Source: Streptomyces caeruleatus
Lineage (GTDB): Bacteria; Actinomycetota; Actinomycetes; Streptomycetales; Streptomycetaceae
Length of the DNA stretch: 64,000 nucleotides
Direction of reading: 5' to 3'
Assembly (NCBI RefSeq): GCF_001514235.1
Contig: NZ_KQ948927.1
Span: 648,474 to 712,473, forward strand
Of this stretch, positions 44,589 to 52,514 are shown piece by piece (positions within the stretch are counted from its first letter, which is position 1; every line of letters begins with the position of its first letter). A program made the position numbers and the translations under genes. The notes beneath the pieces were generated by a model, which was given only the letters and a program-made list of their open reading frames with translations, was not told where the DNA came from and did not search any database.

Positions 44589-45394
44589 CCTACAAGACCC
44601 TCGGCCCCCGACCGGAGATCGACGTCCGGGGCCTGCACAAGTCCTTCGGCGACAACGAGGTGCTGCGCGGCATCGACCTGGAGATCAAGCAGGGCGAGGT
44701 CGTCTGTGTGATCGGCCCGTCCGGCTCGGGCAAGTCGACGCTGCTGCGGTGCGTGAACCTGCTGGAGGAGCCCAGCAAGGGCCAGGTCTTCGTCGGCGGC
44801 GCCGAGCTCACCGACCCGGACGTCGACATCGACGCCGTACGCCGCCGTATCGGCATGGTCTTCCAGCAGTTCAACCTGTTCCCGCACCTCACGGTGACCG
44901 AGAACCTGACCCTGCCGCAGCGGCGGGTCCTGGGGCGGGACAAGGCCGCCGCCGCGAAGGTCGCCGCCGAGAACCTGGAGCGCGTCGGCCTCTCGGAGAA
45001 GGCGTCGGCGTACCCCGCCTCCCTCTCCGGCGGCCAGCAGCAGCGCGTCGCCATCGCCCGTGCGCTCGCCATGGGCCCCGCGGTGATGCTCTTCGACGAG
45101 CCGACGTCCGCGCTGGACCCCGAGCTGGTGGGGGACGTCCTGGCGGTCATGCGCATGCTCGCCAACGAGGGCATGACGATGATGGTCGTCACCCACGAGA
45201 TGACCTTCGCGCGCGAGGTCGCCGACCGGGTCGTCTTCATGGACGGCGGAGTGATCGTCGAGGACGGCACCCCCGACCAGGTCATCGGCAACCCGCGGCA
45301 CGAACGCACCCGCCACTTCCTGTCCCGGCTCCTGGACCCGGCGATGGCCGAGGTCGAGGAGGAGACCTCCGACCAGGTCGGCAAGCGCGACTAG
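44585..45394 (+). CDS. Polar amino-acid ABC transporter ATP-binding protein
   Basis: 269-residue GlnQ-type ATPase. Walker A is GPSGSGKST near residue 47, the Q-loop is MVFQQFNLFPHLTV, the signature is LSGGQQQRVAIARAL, Walker B is VMLFDEPTSALDP and the H-loop is VTHEM. GTG 44585 overlaps the permease stop (GTGA), which sets the start. It completes the importer; the amidohydrolase starts 21 bases later. Confidence 0.95.
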   Translation: MTYKTLGPRPEIDVRGLHKSFGDNEVLRGIDLEIKQGEVVCVIGPSGSGKSTLLRCVNLLEEPSKGQVFVGGAELTDPDVDIDAVRRRIGMVFQQFNLFPHLTVTENLTLPQRRVLGRDKAAAAKVAAENLERVGLSEKASAYPASLSGGQQQRVAIARALAMGPAVMLFDEPTSALDPELVGDVLAVMRMLANEGMTMMVVTHEMTFAREVADRVVFMDGGVIVEDGTPDQVIGNPRHERTRHFLSRLLDPAMAEVEEETSDQVGKRD

Positions 45395-45414
45395 CGGCTC
45401 ATTAGGGTGCAGTC

Positions 45415-46506
45415 ATGAGCGAACGCGCGGTGCTGCACGTGAAGGGCCGGGTCCTCGTCGGTCCGGACGACGTCCGGGACGAGCTGTGGGTCGTCGACGG
45501 CCGGATCTCGTATGACCGTCCCGTCGACGCCCGCGACGTCCGGACCGTGGACGGCTGGGCCCTCCCCGGCCTCGTCGACGCCCACTGCCACGTCGGCCTC
45601 GGCCCGCACGGCCCCGTCGACGACGACGTCGCGGAGAAGCAGGCGCTCACCGACCGCGAGGCCGGCACCCTGCTCATCCGCGACGCCGGCTCGCCCTCCG
45701 ACACCCGCTGGGTCGACGACCGCGAGGACCTGCCGAAGATCATCAGGGCCGGCCGGCACATCGCCCGCACCCGCCGCTACATCCGCGGCTACGCCCACGA
45801 GATCGAACCGGAGGACCTGGTCGCCTACGTCGCCCAGGAGGCCCGCCGCGGCGACGGCTGGGTGAAGCTGGTCGGCGACTGGATCGACCGCGACCTCGGC
45901 GACCTGGCGCCGACCTGGCCGCGGGACGCGGTCGAGGCGGGCATCGCGGAGGCGCACCGGCTGGGCGCCCGGGTCACCGCGCACTGCTTCTCCGAGGACT
46001 CCCTGCAGGATCTGGTCGAGGCGGGCATCGACTGCGTCGAGCACGCCACCGGACTGACGCAGGACCTGATCCCGCTGTTCGCCGAGCGCGGCGTCGCCAT
46101 CGTCCCCACCCTCGTGAACATCGCGACCTTCCCGAAGCTGGCCGACGGCGGCGAGTCCAAGTTCCCCCGCTGGTCGGCCCATATGCGCCGGCTCCACGAA
46201 CGCCGCTACGACACCGTCCGCTCCGCCTACGACGCCGGCATCCCGGTCTTCGTCGGCACCGACGCGGGCGGCACCCTGCCGCACGGCCTGGTGGCCGCCG
46301 AGGTGGCGGAACTGGTCACCGCCGGAATTCCCGCGGTCGAGGCCCTCGCGGCGACGACCTGGTCGGCCCGGGCGTGGCTCGGCCGCCCCGGCCTGGAGGA
46401 GGGCGCCGCGGCCGACCTCGTGGTGTACGAGTCCGACCCGCGGGCGGACGTACGGGTGCTGGCGGCGCCCCGGCGGGTGGTGCTGAGCGGGCGGGTCGTC
46501 GACTGA
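45415..46506 (+). CDS. Metal-dependent amidohydrolase
   Basis: 363-residue amidohydrolase-superfamily hydrolase. The metal motif DAHCHVG is near residue 56, a candidate bridging Lys is in GWVKLVGDW, further His ligands lie in VTAHCFSE and CVEHATGL, and the catalytic Asp is in VFVGTDAGG. The beta-sandwich ends close the barrel (AADLVVYESDPRAD). It resembles imidazolonepropionase/prolidase-like cytosolic members. Adjacency to the amino-acid importer (21 bases) suggests that it hydrolyses the imported amide or cyclic peptide. Confidence 0.85.
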   Translation: MSERAVLHVKGRVLVGPDDVRDELWVVDGRISYDRPVDARDVRTVDGWALPGLVDAHCHVGLGPHGPVDDDVAEKQALTDREAGTLLIRDAGSPSDTRWVDDREDLPKIIRAGRHIARTRRYIRGYAHEIEPEDLVAYVAQEARRGDGWVKLVGDWIDRDLGDLAPTWPRDAVEAGIAEAHRLGARVTAHCFSEDSLQDLVEAGIDCVEHATGLTQDLIPLFAERGVAIVPTLVNIATFPKLADGGESKFPRWSAHMRRLHERRYDTVRSAYDAGIPVFVGTDAGGTLPHGLVAAEVAELVTAGIPAVEALAATTWSARAWLGRPGLEEGAAADLVVYESDPRADVRVLAAPRRVVLSGRVVD

Positions 46507-46764
46507 CCGCACGAACCGCGACGGAGCGTGACAGAACCCGGCGGTGGGGCGTCGCGCACGCCGTCCCGCGCTCCGGGGCGTCAACCGGCGTATTCGGAAA
46601 GATGCCGGTGCGACGGTGAAAGCATGGAACACCCGTGCCGCGCGAATCGAAAAAGTTCACGGAAACCCCACGTAGGAGTGAAGTCCTGGCGGATTGCTGA
46701 CTGTTCACTCTCGGTACGCGATTCTTGCCGGGTCCCGAGCAAGTCTCCCCTGGGGGTCCCCACC
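46507..46764 (+). other. Leader region before the LAETG protein
   Basis: 258 bases without a convincing gene. The relatively A/T-rich part around 46570-46740 is likely promoter and leader of the wall protein. I see no clear hairpin or operator. Confidence 0.4.
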
Positions 46765-47697
46765 TTGAACGGCAAGAACTTCCGCCTGCCCGCACGCCGT
46801 CTCGCGATCGTCGCGACGGCCACCGCCCTGGCCGCCGGTCCCGCGGCCCTGGGCGCCGCGGGCACCGCGCACGCGACCGGTGACGAGGGTCGCGCGAGCG
46901 CCGTCGTGCTCCGCACCGGGCTCGACGTCTCCCTGCTCAACAAGACCGTGAACGTCCCGCTCGCGGTCTCCCTCAACGAGGTCCAGGCGCCGCGGAGCGC
47001 CGAGAAGGCCACGCTGACCGCCGAGTTGAACGGCGTCGACGGCGGCCGGCCCTTCAGTGTGCTGAACGCCGAGGTCGCCCAGTCGAAGGCCACCGTTAAG
47101 GACGGCAAGGCCGAGGGTTACACCCACCTCGCCCACGCCAAGGTCCACGTCCCCGGTCTGCCGCTGCTCTCGCTCATCGAGGTCGGCCAGGTCACCTCCA
47201 AGGCGACCTGCGAGGCCGGCAAGACGCCGACCGCCACCTCCAACCTGCTCGGCGACGTCACCGTCCTGGGCAAGAAGGTCACCCTGACCGCCGGCGGCAC
47301 CACGAACGTCAAGGTCCCCGGCGTGGGCGACGTGCGCCTCGACTACTCCAAGACGGAGCAGACCTCGCGCACGGCGGCCGCCACCGCCCTCGAACTCAAG
47401 GTGTCCGTCAACCCGTTGAAGCTGAACGTGGCCGACGTCCAGGGCACCCTGACCCTGGCCAAGGCGACCTGCGAGACCCCGGCCGCACCCGCCCGGCAGG
47501 CCGACCCGAGCGCCGAGGCCGGCACCGACCCGGGCGCCGGTCCGGCCGGTGACGTGAAGCCCCAGGGCGAGTCCGGCGACGAGAACCTCGCCGAGACCGG
47601 CGGCAACTCGATGACGCCGTACATCGCGGGCGGCGCGGTGGCCCTGCTCCTCGCGGGCGGGGGAGCGGTGGCCCTGGCGCGGCGCGGCAGGAGCTGA
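46765..47697 (+). CDS. SCO1860-family LAETG-anchored surface protein
   Basis: 310-residue exported protein of unknown function. A signal peptide with a basic start (LPARRLAIVATATALAAG) ends near AHAT. Two beta-rich repeats each contain a lone Cys (SKATCEAG, AKATCETP). A Pro/Asp-rich spacer precedes the sortase signal LAETG (about residue 277), a membrane helix and RRGRS. LAETG is the class E sortase signal used in Streptomyces. The TTG at 46765 fits the signal peptide, preceded by GGGGG; upstream ATG 46624 would add an unlikely leader. It is followed by a strong terminator. Confidence 0.85.
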   Translation: MNGKNFRLPARRLAIVATATALAAGPAALGAAGTAHATGDEGRASAVVLRTGLDVSLLNKTVNVPLAVSLNEVQAPRSAEKATLTAELNGVDGGRPFSVLNAEVAQSKATVKDGKAEGYTHLAHAKVHVPGLPLLSLIEVGQVTSKATCEAGKTPTATSNLLGDVTVLGKKVTLTAGGTTNVKVPGVGDVRLDYSKTEQTSRTAAATALELKVSVNPLKLNVADVQGTLTLAKATCETPAAPARQADPSAEAGTDPGAGPAGDVKPQGESGDENLAETGGNSMTPYIAGGAVALLLAGGGAVALARRGRS

Positions 47698-47726
47698 CCT
47701 CACAAGGCTGCCGTCCCGCGGCGACC

Positions 47727-47763
47727 CCGGTCAACAGCCCTTCTTGTCAGGGCTGTTGACCGG
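47727..47763. terminator. Strong terminator after the LAETG protein
   Basis: CCGGTCAACAGCCC pairs perfectly with GGGCTGTTGACCGG (14 bp) around a 9-base loop. It separates the wall-protein gene from the next operon, whose operator begins 4 bases later. Confidence 0.9.
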
Positions 47764-47767
47764 CGTC

Positions 47768-47781
47768 TGAAAACGTTTTAA
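47768..47781. promoter_or_regulatory. LacI-type operator of the second sugar operon
   Basis: TGAAAACGTTTTAA has a perfect AAAACGTTTT core centred on CG, 38 bases before the first permease start. The operon ends in a LacI gene (51329), so autoregulated repression through this site is likely. Confidence 0.75.
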
Positions 47782-47818
47782 CTTCCCCTCACTCCAACTC
47801 CGAGATACGAGGGGATCA

Positions 47819-48715
47819 GTGGAGCGTAAACGGTTTCAATCCCGCGCCCTCCTCCTGCTCATGCTCCCCGGCCTCGCCTACTTCCTGCTGTTCCACTACG
47901 GCGCCCTGGTCGGCAACGTCATCGCCTTCAAGGAGTACGTGCCCTTCGACGGCCTCTGGGGCAGCCCCTGGGTGGGCCTCGGCAACTTCCAGCGGATGTT
48001 CGAGGACGGCGCGTTCTGGGACTCCGTCCTCAATACGGTCTGGATCGCCGTCCTCCAGCTCGTCTTCTACTTCCCGGTGCCGCTCGCCCTCGCCCTGCTG
48101 CTGCACAGCCTCACCTGGAGCACGGTCCGCCGCTTCGTGCAGTCGGTGGCGTATCTGCCGCACTTCATCTCGTGGGTGATCGTCGTCGCCCTCTTCCAGC
48201 AGGTCCTCGGCGACACCGGGCTGCTCAACTCCTCGCTGGACGGCATGGGACTGCGCACCGTCGACATCATCGGCGACCCCGACGCCTTCCGCCCGCTGGT
48301 CGTCGCCCAGGTCATCTGGAAGGACGCCGGCTGGGGCACGATCATCTTCCTCGCCGCCCTCGCCCAGGTCGACGAGCAGCAGTACGAGGCCGCCGCGATC
48401 GACGGCGCCGGTCCCTGGCGCCGCTTCTGGCACGTCACCCTGCCCGCCATCCGCCCGGTGATCGTGCTGCTGCTGATCATGCGGCTCGGCGACATCCTCT
48501 CCGTCGGCTTCGAGCAGATGCTCCTCCAGCGCGACGCGGTCGGCCCCGAGGCCGCCGAGATCATCGACACCTTCGTCTACTACCAGGGCATCGTCGGCGG
48601 CGACTACGGATTCGCCGCCGCCGCGGGCCTGTTCAAGGGCGTCATCGGCGCTCTCCTCGTCTACGCCGCCAACAAGGTCGCCCACCGCCTCGGCGAACAG
48701 GGGGTCTACAAGTGA
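47819..48715 (+). CDS. Sugar ABC transporter permease, LplB/YteP-type
   Basis: 298-residue permease. The opening helix LLLMLPGLAYFLLFHYGALVG, the NVIAFKEYVPFDG segment and the EAA loop (YEAAAIDGAGPWRRFWHVTLP near 193-213) are characteristic of the LplB/YteP group that imports complex oligosaccharides. GTG 47819 follows GAGGGGAT. It is the first gene after the LacI-type operator and overlaps the next permease (GTGA). Confidence 0.92.
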   Translation: MERKRFQSRALLLLMLPGLAYFLLFHYGALVGNVIAFKEYVPFDGLWGSPWVGLGNFQRMFEDGAFWDSVLNTVWIAVLQLVFYFPVPLALALLLHSLTWSTVRRFVQSVAYLPHFISWVIVVALFQQVLGDTGLLNSSLDGMGLRTVDIIGDPDAFRPLVVAQVIWKDAGWGTIIFLAALAQVDEQQYEAAAIDGAGPWRRFWHVTLPAIRPVIVLLLIMRLGDILSVGFEQMLLQRDAVGPEAAEIIDTFVYYQGIVGGDYGFAAAAGLFKGVIGALLVYAANKVAHRLGEQGVYK

Positions 48716-49611
48716 GCGCCGGAACCCGTGTCCCCGCCCGGCCGGGCTGGATGGAGAAGCCGAGGCCCGTCACCCAGGGCGCGAAGGCGGTGGCCCTCGT
48801 CGCCGTCGTCCTCCTGGTCTGCGTGCCGTTCCTCGTCATCGTCTCGACCTCGCTCGCCTCCACCGACGAGGTCGTGGCGAACGGCGGCTGGGTGCTCTGG
48901 CCGACCGAGCCCAGCCTCGACGCCTACCGCGACATCCTCGACGGCGGCATCGTCACCCACGCCCTCGGCGTCAGCGCGGGCGTCACGCTCGTCGGCACCC
49001 TGCTCAGCCTCGCCTGCACCGTCACCCTCGCCTACGCCCTCTCCCGCCCCGGCGTCTTCGGCGGCCGCCCCGTACTGCTCCTGGTCCTGTTCACCTTCCT
49101 CTTCCCGCCCGGCATGATCCCGAGCTTCCTGCTGGTCAAGGAACTGGGCCTGCTGGACAGCTACGCGTCCCTGGTGCTGCCCGTCCTCGTCAACGTCTTC
49201 AACCTCGTCGTCCTGCGCGGCTTCTTCCAGGGCGTCCCCGAGGAGCTGTACGAGGCCGCGCGGCTCGACGGGGCGGGGGACTGGCGGGTGCTCGTCTCCG
49301 TCGTACTGCCGCTGTCCAAGGCCGCGTTGGCCGTCGTGGGACTCTTCTACGCGGTGGCCTACTGGAACTCCTGGTTCTACGCCTCGCTCTACCTGGAGAG
49401 CGACCACTGGCCCCTCCAGCAGGTCCTGCGCACCTACGTCGTCGCGGGCTCCGGACTCACCGACGCCACCACCGGCGAGGGCACCGTCACCGCGCCGCAG
49501 ACCGTGCAGATGGCGGTCCTGGTGATCGCCACCGTCCCGATCCTGCTCGTCTACCCGTTCCTGCAGAAGTACTTCACCAAGGGCGTGCTCACCGGCGCCA
49601 TCAAGAGCTGA
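48712..49611 (+). CDS. Sugar ABC transporter permease, YtcP/AraQ-type
   Basis: 299-residue second permease. GTG 48712 overlaps the upstream stop, which fixes the start. The family segment PFLVIVSTSLASTDEV, the FPPGMIPSFLLVKELGLLDSY motif, the EAA loop (YEAARLDGAGDWRVLVSVVLP) and the KYFTKGVLTGAIKS ending are all typical of YtcP. It works with 47819 and the binding protein at 49659; no ATPase is encoded here. Confidence 0.92.
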   Translation: MSAGTRVPARPGWMEKPRPVTQGAKAVALVAVVLLVCVPFLVIVSTSLASTDEVVANGGWVLWPTEPSLDAYRDILDGGIVTHALGVSAGVTLVGTLLSLACTVTLAYALSRPGVFGGRPVLLLVLFTFLFPPGMIPSFLLVKELGLLDSYASLVLPVLVNVFNLVVLRGFFQGVPEELYEAARLDGAGDWRVLVSVVLPLSKAALAVVGLFYAVAYWNSWFYASLYLESDHWPLQQVLRTYVVAGSGLTDATTGEGTVTAPQTVQMAVLVIATVPILLVYPFLQKYFTKGVLTGAIKS

Positions 49612-49658
49612 CCCGAGCCGACGCGAGCCGACTCAAGCCGACACGAGGTGATTCACCC

Positions 49659-51296
49659 ATGCCCAGCATGTCCCGACGTACCCTGCTCGGTTCTCTGGCC
49701 GCCGCCTCCGTTCCGGGGGTGCTGACCGCCTGCTCCACGAGCTCCGGCGACAGCGATGTCTCCAACGCGGGCAAGAAGCTCGCCCCCTGGCCCGCGTACC
49801 GGGCCGCCGCGGGCCCCAAGCCGGACCTCGCCCCCACCGACGCCGGGGTGCAGGCCGGCTACACCTCCTACCCCGCCGACCTCGTCAGGTCCGTCCCCCG
49901 CACCCCCGGCGACGGCTCCACCGTCAAGGTCATGTCGGTCTCCTTCGGCACCCCGCCCAAGCCGGCCTCCGCCAACCGGTTCTGGGCGGCCGTCGAGAAA
50001 GCCCTCGGGGTGAGGATCGAGTACACGATCGTCTCCCAGGCCGACTACCAGAAGAAGATGGCGACGGTGATGGCGGCCGACGCCGACACCCTGCCCGACA
50101 TCATCAACCTGTTCTCCGGCTTCGTCCTGCCCCGCGAGGCCGAGTTCGTACAGCGGCGCGCCGAGGACCTCACCCCCTTCCTCTCCGGCGAGGCGATCAC
50201 CGACTACCCCAACCTCGCCGGCATCCCCACCCACGCCTGGCGCGACATGGGCCGTATCGGCGGCCGCCTCTACGGCATCCCGCTGGAACGCCCGCTGCCC
50301 GGCTCGACCCTCTGGCTCAACCAGGGCATGTTCGCCGACGCGGGCATGAAGGAGGGCTGGACCTCCGACGACTTCGCCGCCGTGGCCAAGCGGGCCACCA
50401 GCGGCCGTACGTACGCCCTGGGCGCCGCCAACGGCTCCCTGTTCGGCAACGCCGTCCACTCCGCCGCCCACAACGCGCCGCAGAACTGGGCCGTCACCAA
50501 AGACGGCACCTTCCGGCCGGCCTGCGCCGACGAACGGTACAAGGCGTCCATCGCCTTCCAGGCGCGGCTGCGCAAGGAGGGCTGCTACCACCCCGACGCC
50601 ACGTCGATCTCCCAGATCGACCTGACCACCCTCTACTACAACGGCACCGTCGGCTCCATGCAGGACGGCTTCGGCGCCTACCTGCCCAAGTACCGCGAGG
50701 CACCGGACGGGATGACCCCGGCCGCGGCGCTCCCGTACAGCGTCGGCGGCGAACCGGGCGGCGTCGTCGCGGCCCGCCGCTCCTTCGGGTACACCGTGCT
50801 GAAGAAGGCGAAGAAGGAACGGATCGAGCTGCTCCTGCGCGTCCTCGACTACCTCGCCGCCCCCTTCGGCAGCCAGGAGTGGGAACTCGTCCACTACGGC
50901 GTCGAGGGCATCCACTTCACCCGCGGCAAGGACGGCTCACCCGAGCCGACCAAGCTGGGCGAGACGGAGAACAACACCAACCTGCCGCTGAAGTACCTCG
51001 CCGAAGGCCCCCAGGTGCTGTTCGTGCCGGGCATGCCGGACGCCGTACGCGCCCTGCACACCTGGCAGCAAAAGGTCGTCCCGCACGCCGTCCGCGACGC
51101 CTCCTTCGGCCTGCAGTCCCACACCAGGAACTCCCAGGGCACCACCCTCAAGGCCCTCCTCGACGACACGGTCACCGGGATCGTCGCGGGACGCCTGCCG
51201 CTGACGGAATGGGACGCGGCGGTGAAGACCTGGCGGTCCCGGGGCGGCGACAGAATGGCCGAGGAGTTCGCGAGGGACCACGCGGCCAACGCGTGA
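49659..51296 (+). CDS. Oligosaccharide-binding lipoprotein, LplA/YtcQ-type
   Basis: 545-residue solute-binding protein, longer than simple sugar binders and in the size range of LplA/YtcQ proteins that bind large glycans. A twin-arginine-like lipoprotein leader (SRRTLLGSLAAASVPGVLTAC) puts the lipidated Cys near residue 27. The mature protein has KVMSVSFGTPPKP and ADADTLPDIINLFSG. It lies 47 bases after the permease and 32 before lacI. Confidence 0.9.
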   Translation: MPSMSRRTLLGSLAAASVPGVLTACSTSSGDSDVSNAGKKLAPWPAYRAAAGPKPDLAPTDAGVQAGYTSYPADLVRSVPRTPGDGSTVKVMSVSFGTPPKPASANRFWAAVEKALGVRIEYTIVSQADYQKKMATVMAADADTLPDIINLFSGFVLPREAEFVQRRAEDLTPFLSGEAITDYPNLAGIPTHAWRDMGRIGGRLYGIPLERPLPGSTLWLNQGMFADAGMKEGWTSDDFAAVAKRATSGRTYALGAANGSLFGNAVHSAAHNAPQNWAVTKDGTFRPACADERYKASIAFQARLRKEGCYHPDATSISQIDLTTLYYNGTVGSMQDGFGAYLPKYREAPDGMTPAAALPYSVGGEPGGVVAARRSFGYTVLKKAKKERIELLLRVLDYLAAPFGSQEWELVHYGVEGIHFTRGKDGSPEPTKLGETENNTNLPLKYLAEGPQVLFVPGMPDAVRALHTWQQKVVPHAVRDASFGLQSHTRNSQGTTLKALLDDTVTGIVAGRLPLTEWDAAVKTWRSRGGDRMAEEFARDHAANA

Positions 51297-51328
51297 GCGG
51301 CGGGCCGACGGAACAGGAGGCGCGGGGG

Positions 51329-52396
51329 ATGGGGAACACCATGGGGGACACGGGGCCCAGGCGGAGGGTGACGATCCGTGAGGTCGCCGAACGGGCGGGC
51401 GTGTCCGTGGCCACGGCGTCGCGCGCGCTCAGCGGCAACCATCCCGTGCCCACCTCCACCCGGACCCGCGTCCTGCGGGCCGCGCGCGACCTCGACTACG
51501 TCGCCAACGCCCACGCCCGCGCCCTGGTGGGCGGCGGCCGGAAGATGGCCGCAGTCGTCGTCCGCCAGGTCACCAGCCCCTTCTACGCCCAGGTCGCCGA
51601 GGGCGTCGAGGCCGAGGCCGCCGACCGGGGCTGGCTGTGCGTGGTCGGCGCGACCGGCGGGGAACCGCAGCGCGAGATGGAGTTCGTACAGCTGATGCGG
51701 GAGGAGGGGGCGCGGCTGGTGATCCTGGTCGGCGGGGTCGTCGAGGACGACGCGTACCGCTCGCGCGTGGCCCACTACGCGCAGGCGCTGGACGCGGCGG
51801 GGGCGCGGCTGGTGCTGTGCGGCCGGCCTGCTCCGGATCCCGACATCCCCGCGCTCGTCGTCGAGTTCGACAACGAGGCCGGTGCGCGGGCCGTCACCGG
51901 GCATCTGCTGTCGGCCGGTCACCGGCGGATCGTCTTCCTCGGTGGGCTGCCCGGCAACACGGCCCTCGACGCCCGTGTCGCCGGATACCGTGCCGCGCTG
52001 GCCGAGCACGGGGTGCCCGCGGCGGCTGGGCGGGTCGTGGACTGCGGGCTCGGCCGTGCGGCGGGGTTGCGGGCGATGACCGAACTGCTCAAGGAGACAC
52101 GGGAGTTCACGGCGGTGGTGGCCGGGGACGACATGGTCGCCGCGGGGGCGCTGCGGGCGATTGCCGACGCCGGTCTGCGGGTGCCCGAGGACGTCTCGGT
52201 CGTCGGGTACAACGACATTCCGCTGGCCGAGGACTTCAATCCGCCGCTGACGACTGTACGTACGCCGGCCGAGGAGCTCGGTCGGGCCGCCGTGCGGATC
52301 GCTCTGCGGGATCCTGAGCATGCCTCGGGAAGTCACCATGTGCTCGGCACGCACATCGTTGTGCGCCGTAGCGTCGCCTCGCCTCGGGGGGCGTAG
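51329..52396 (+). CDS. LacI-family transcriptional regulator
   Basis: 355-residue repressor. The helix-turn-helix and hinge (VTIREVAERAGVSVATASRALSG, then ARDLDYVANAHARAL) occupy about residues 12-65. The periplasmic-binding-like effector domain continues to the end (VVEFDNEAGARAVTGHL, VSVVGYNDIPLAE). ATG 51329 has AGGAGG 8 bases upstream. It is the last gene of the sugar ABC operon and the probable ligand-responsive repressor acting at 47768-47781. Confidence 0.93.
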   Translation: MGNTMGDTGPRRRVTIREVAERAGVSVATASRALSGNHPVPTSTRTRVLRAARDLDYVANAHARALVGGGRKMAAVVVRQVTSPFYAQVAEGVEAEAADRGWLCVVGATGGEPQREMEFVQLMREEGARLVILVGGVVEDDAYRSRVAHYAQALDAAGARLVLCGRPAPDPDIPALVVEFDNEAGARAVTGHLLSAGHRRIVFLGGLPGNTALDARVAGYRAALAEHGVPAAAGRVVDCGLGRAAGLRAMTELLKETREFTAVVAGDDMVAAGALRAIADAGLRVPEDVSVVGYNDIPLAEDFNPPLTTVRTPAEELGRAAVRIALRDPEHASGSHHVLGTHIVVRRSVASPRGA

Positions 52397-52415
52397 GCGG
52401 CTGCGGGTGGTTTGT

Positions 52416-52468
52416 GGCTGGTCGCGCCCACGCGGCGGAGCCGCATATCGAAACAGCCCCGCGCCCCT
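52416..52468 (+). repeat. Dispersed repeat type 1, copy C
   Basis: 53-bp copy 20 bases after the lacI stop. Its 3' end merges into a terminator-like palindrome. Confidence 0.85.
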
Positions 52469-52478
52469 ATAGGGGCGC
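52461..52478. terminator. Palindromic hairpin after lacI
   Basis: GCGCCCCTATAGGGGCGC is a perfect 18-bp palindrome formed by the end of repeat copy C. It may terminate the ABC-lacI transcript or only attenuate reading into DUF2264. Confidence 0.55.
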
Positions 52479-52514
52479 TCCTGTCGCCCCGATCCATGGA
52501 GGACCGAAATCCGT

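Noticed and set aside
42903..46506. Amino-acid importer plus amidohydrolase as an ectoine uptake and degradation system
   Set aside because: No doeA/eutD- or doeB-like enzyme is present and the binding protein shows no ectoine-specific feature I can recognise.
46624..46764. Upstream ATG extension of the LAETG protein
   Set aside because: It would put about 47 atypical residues before a good signal peptide; the TTG start matches the exported-protein architecture better.
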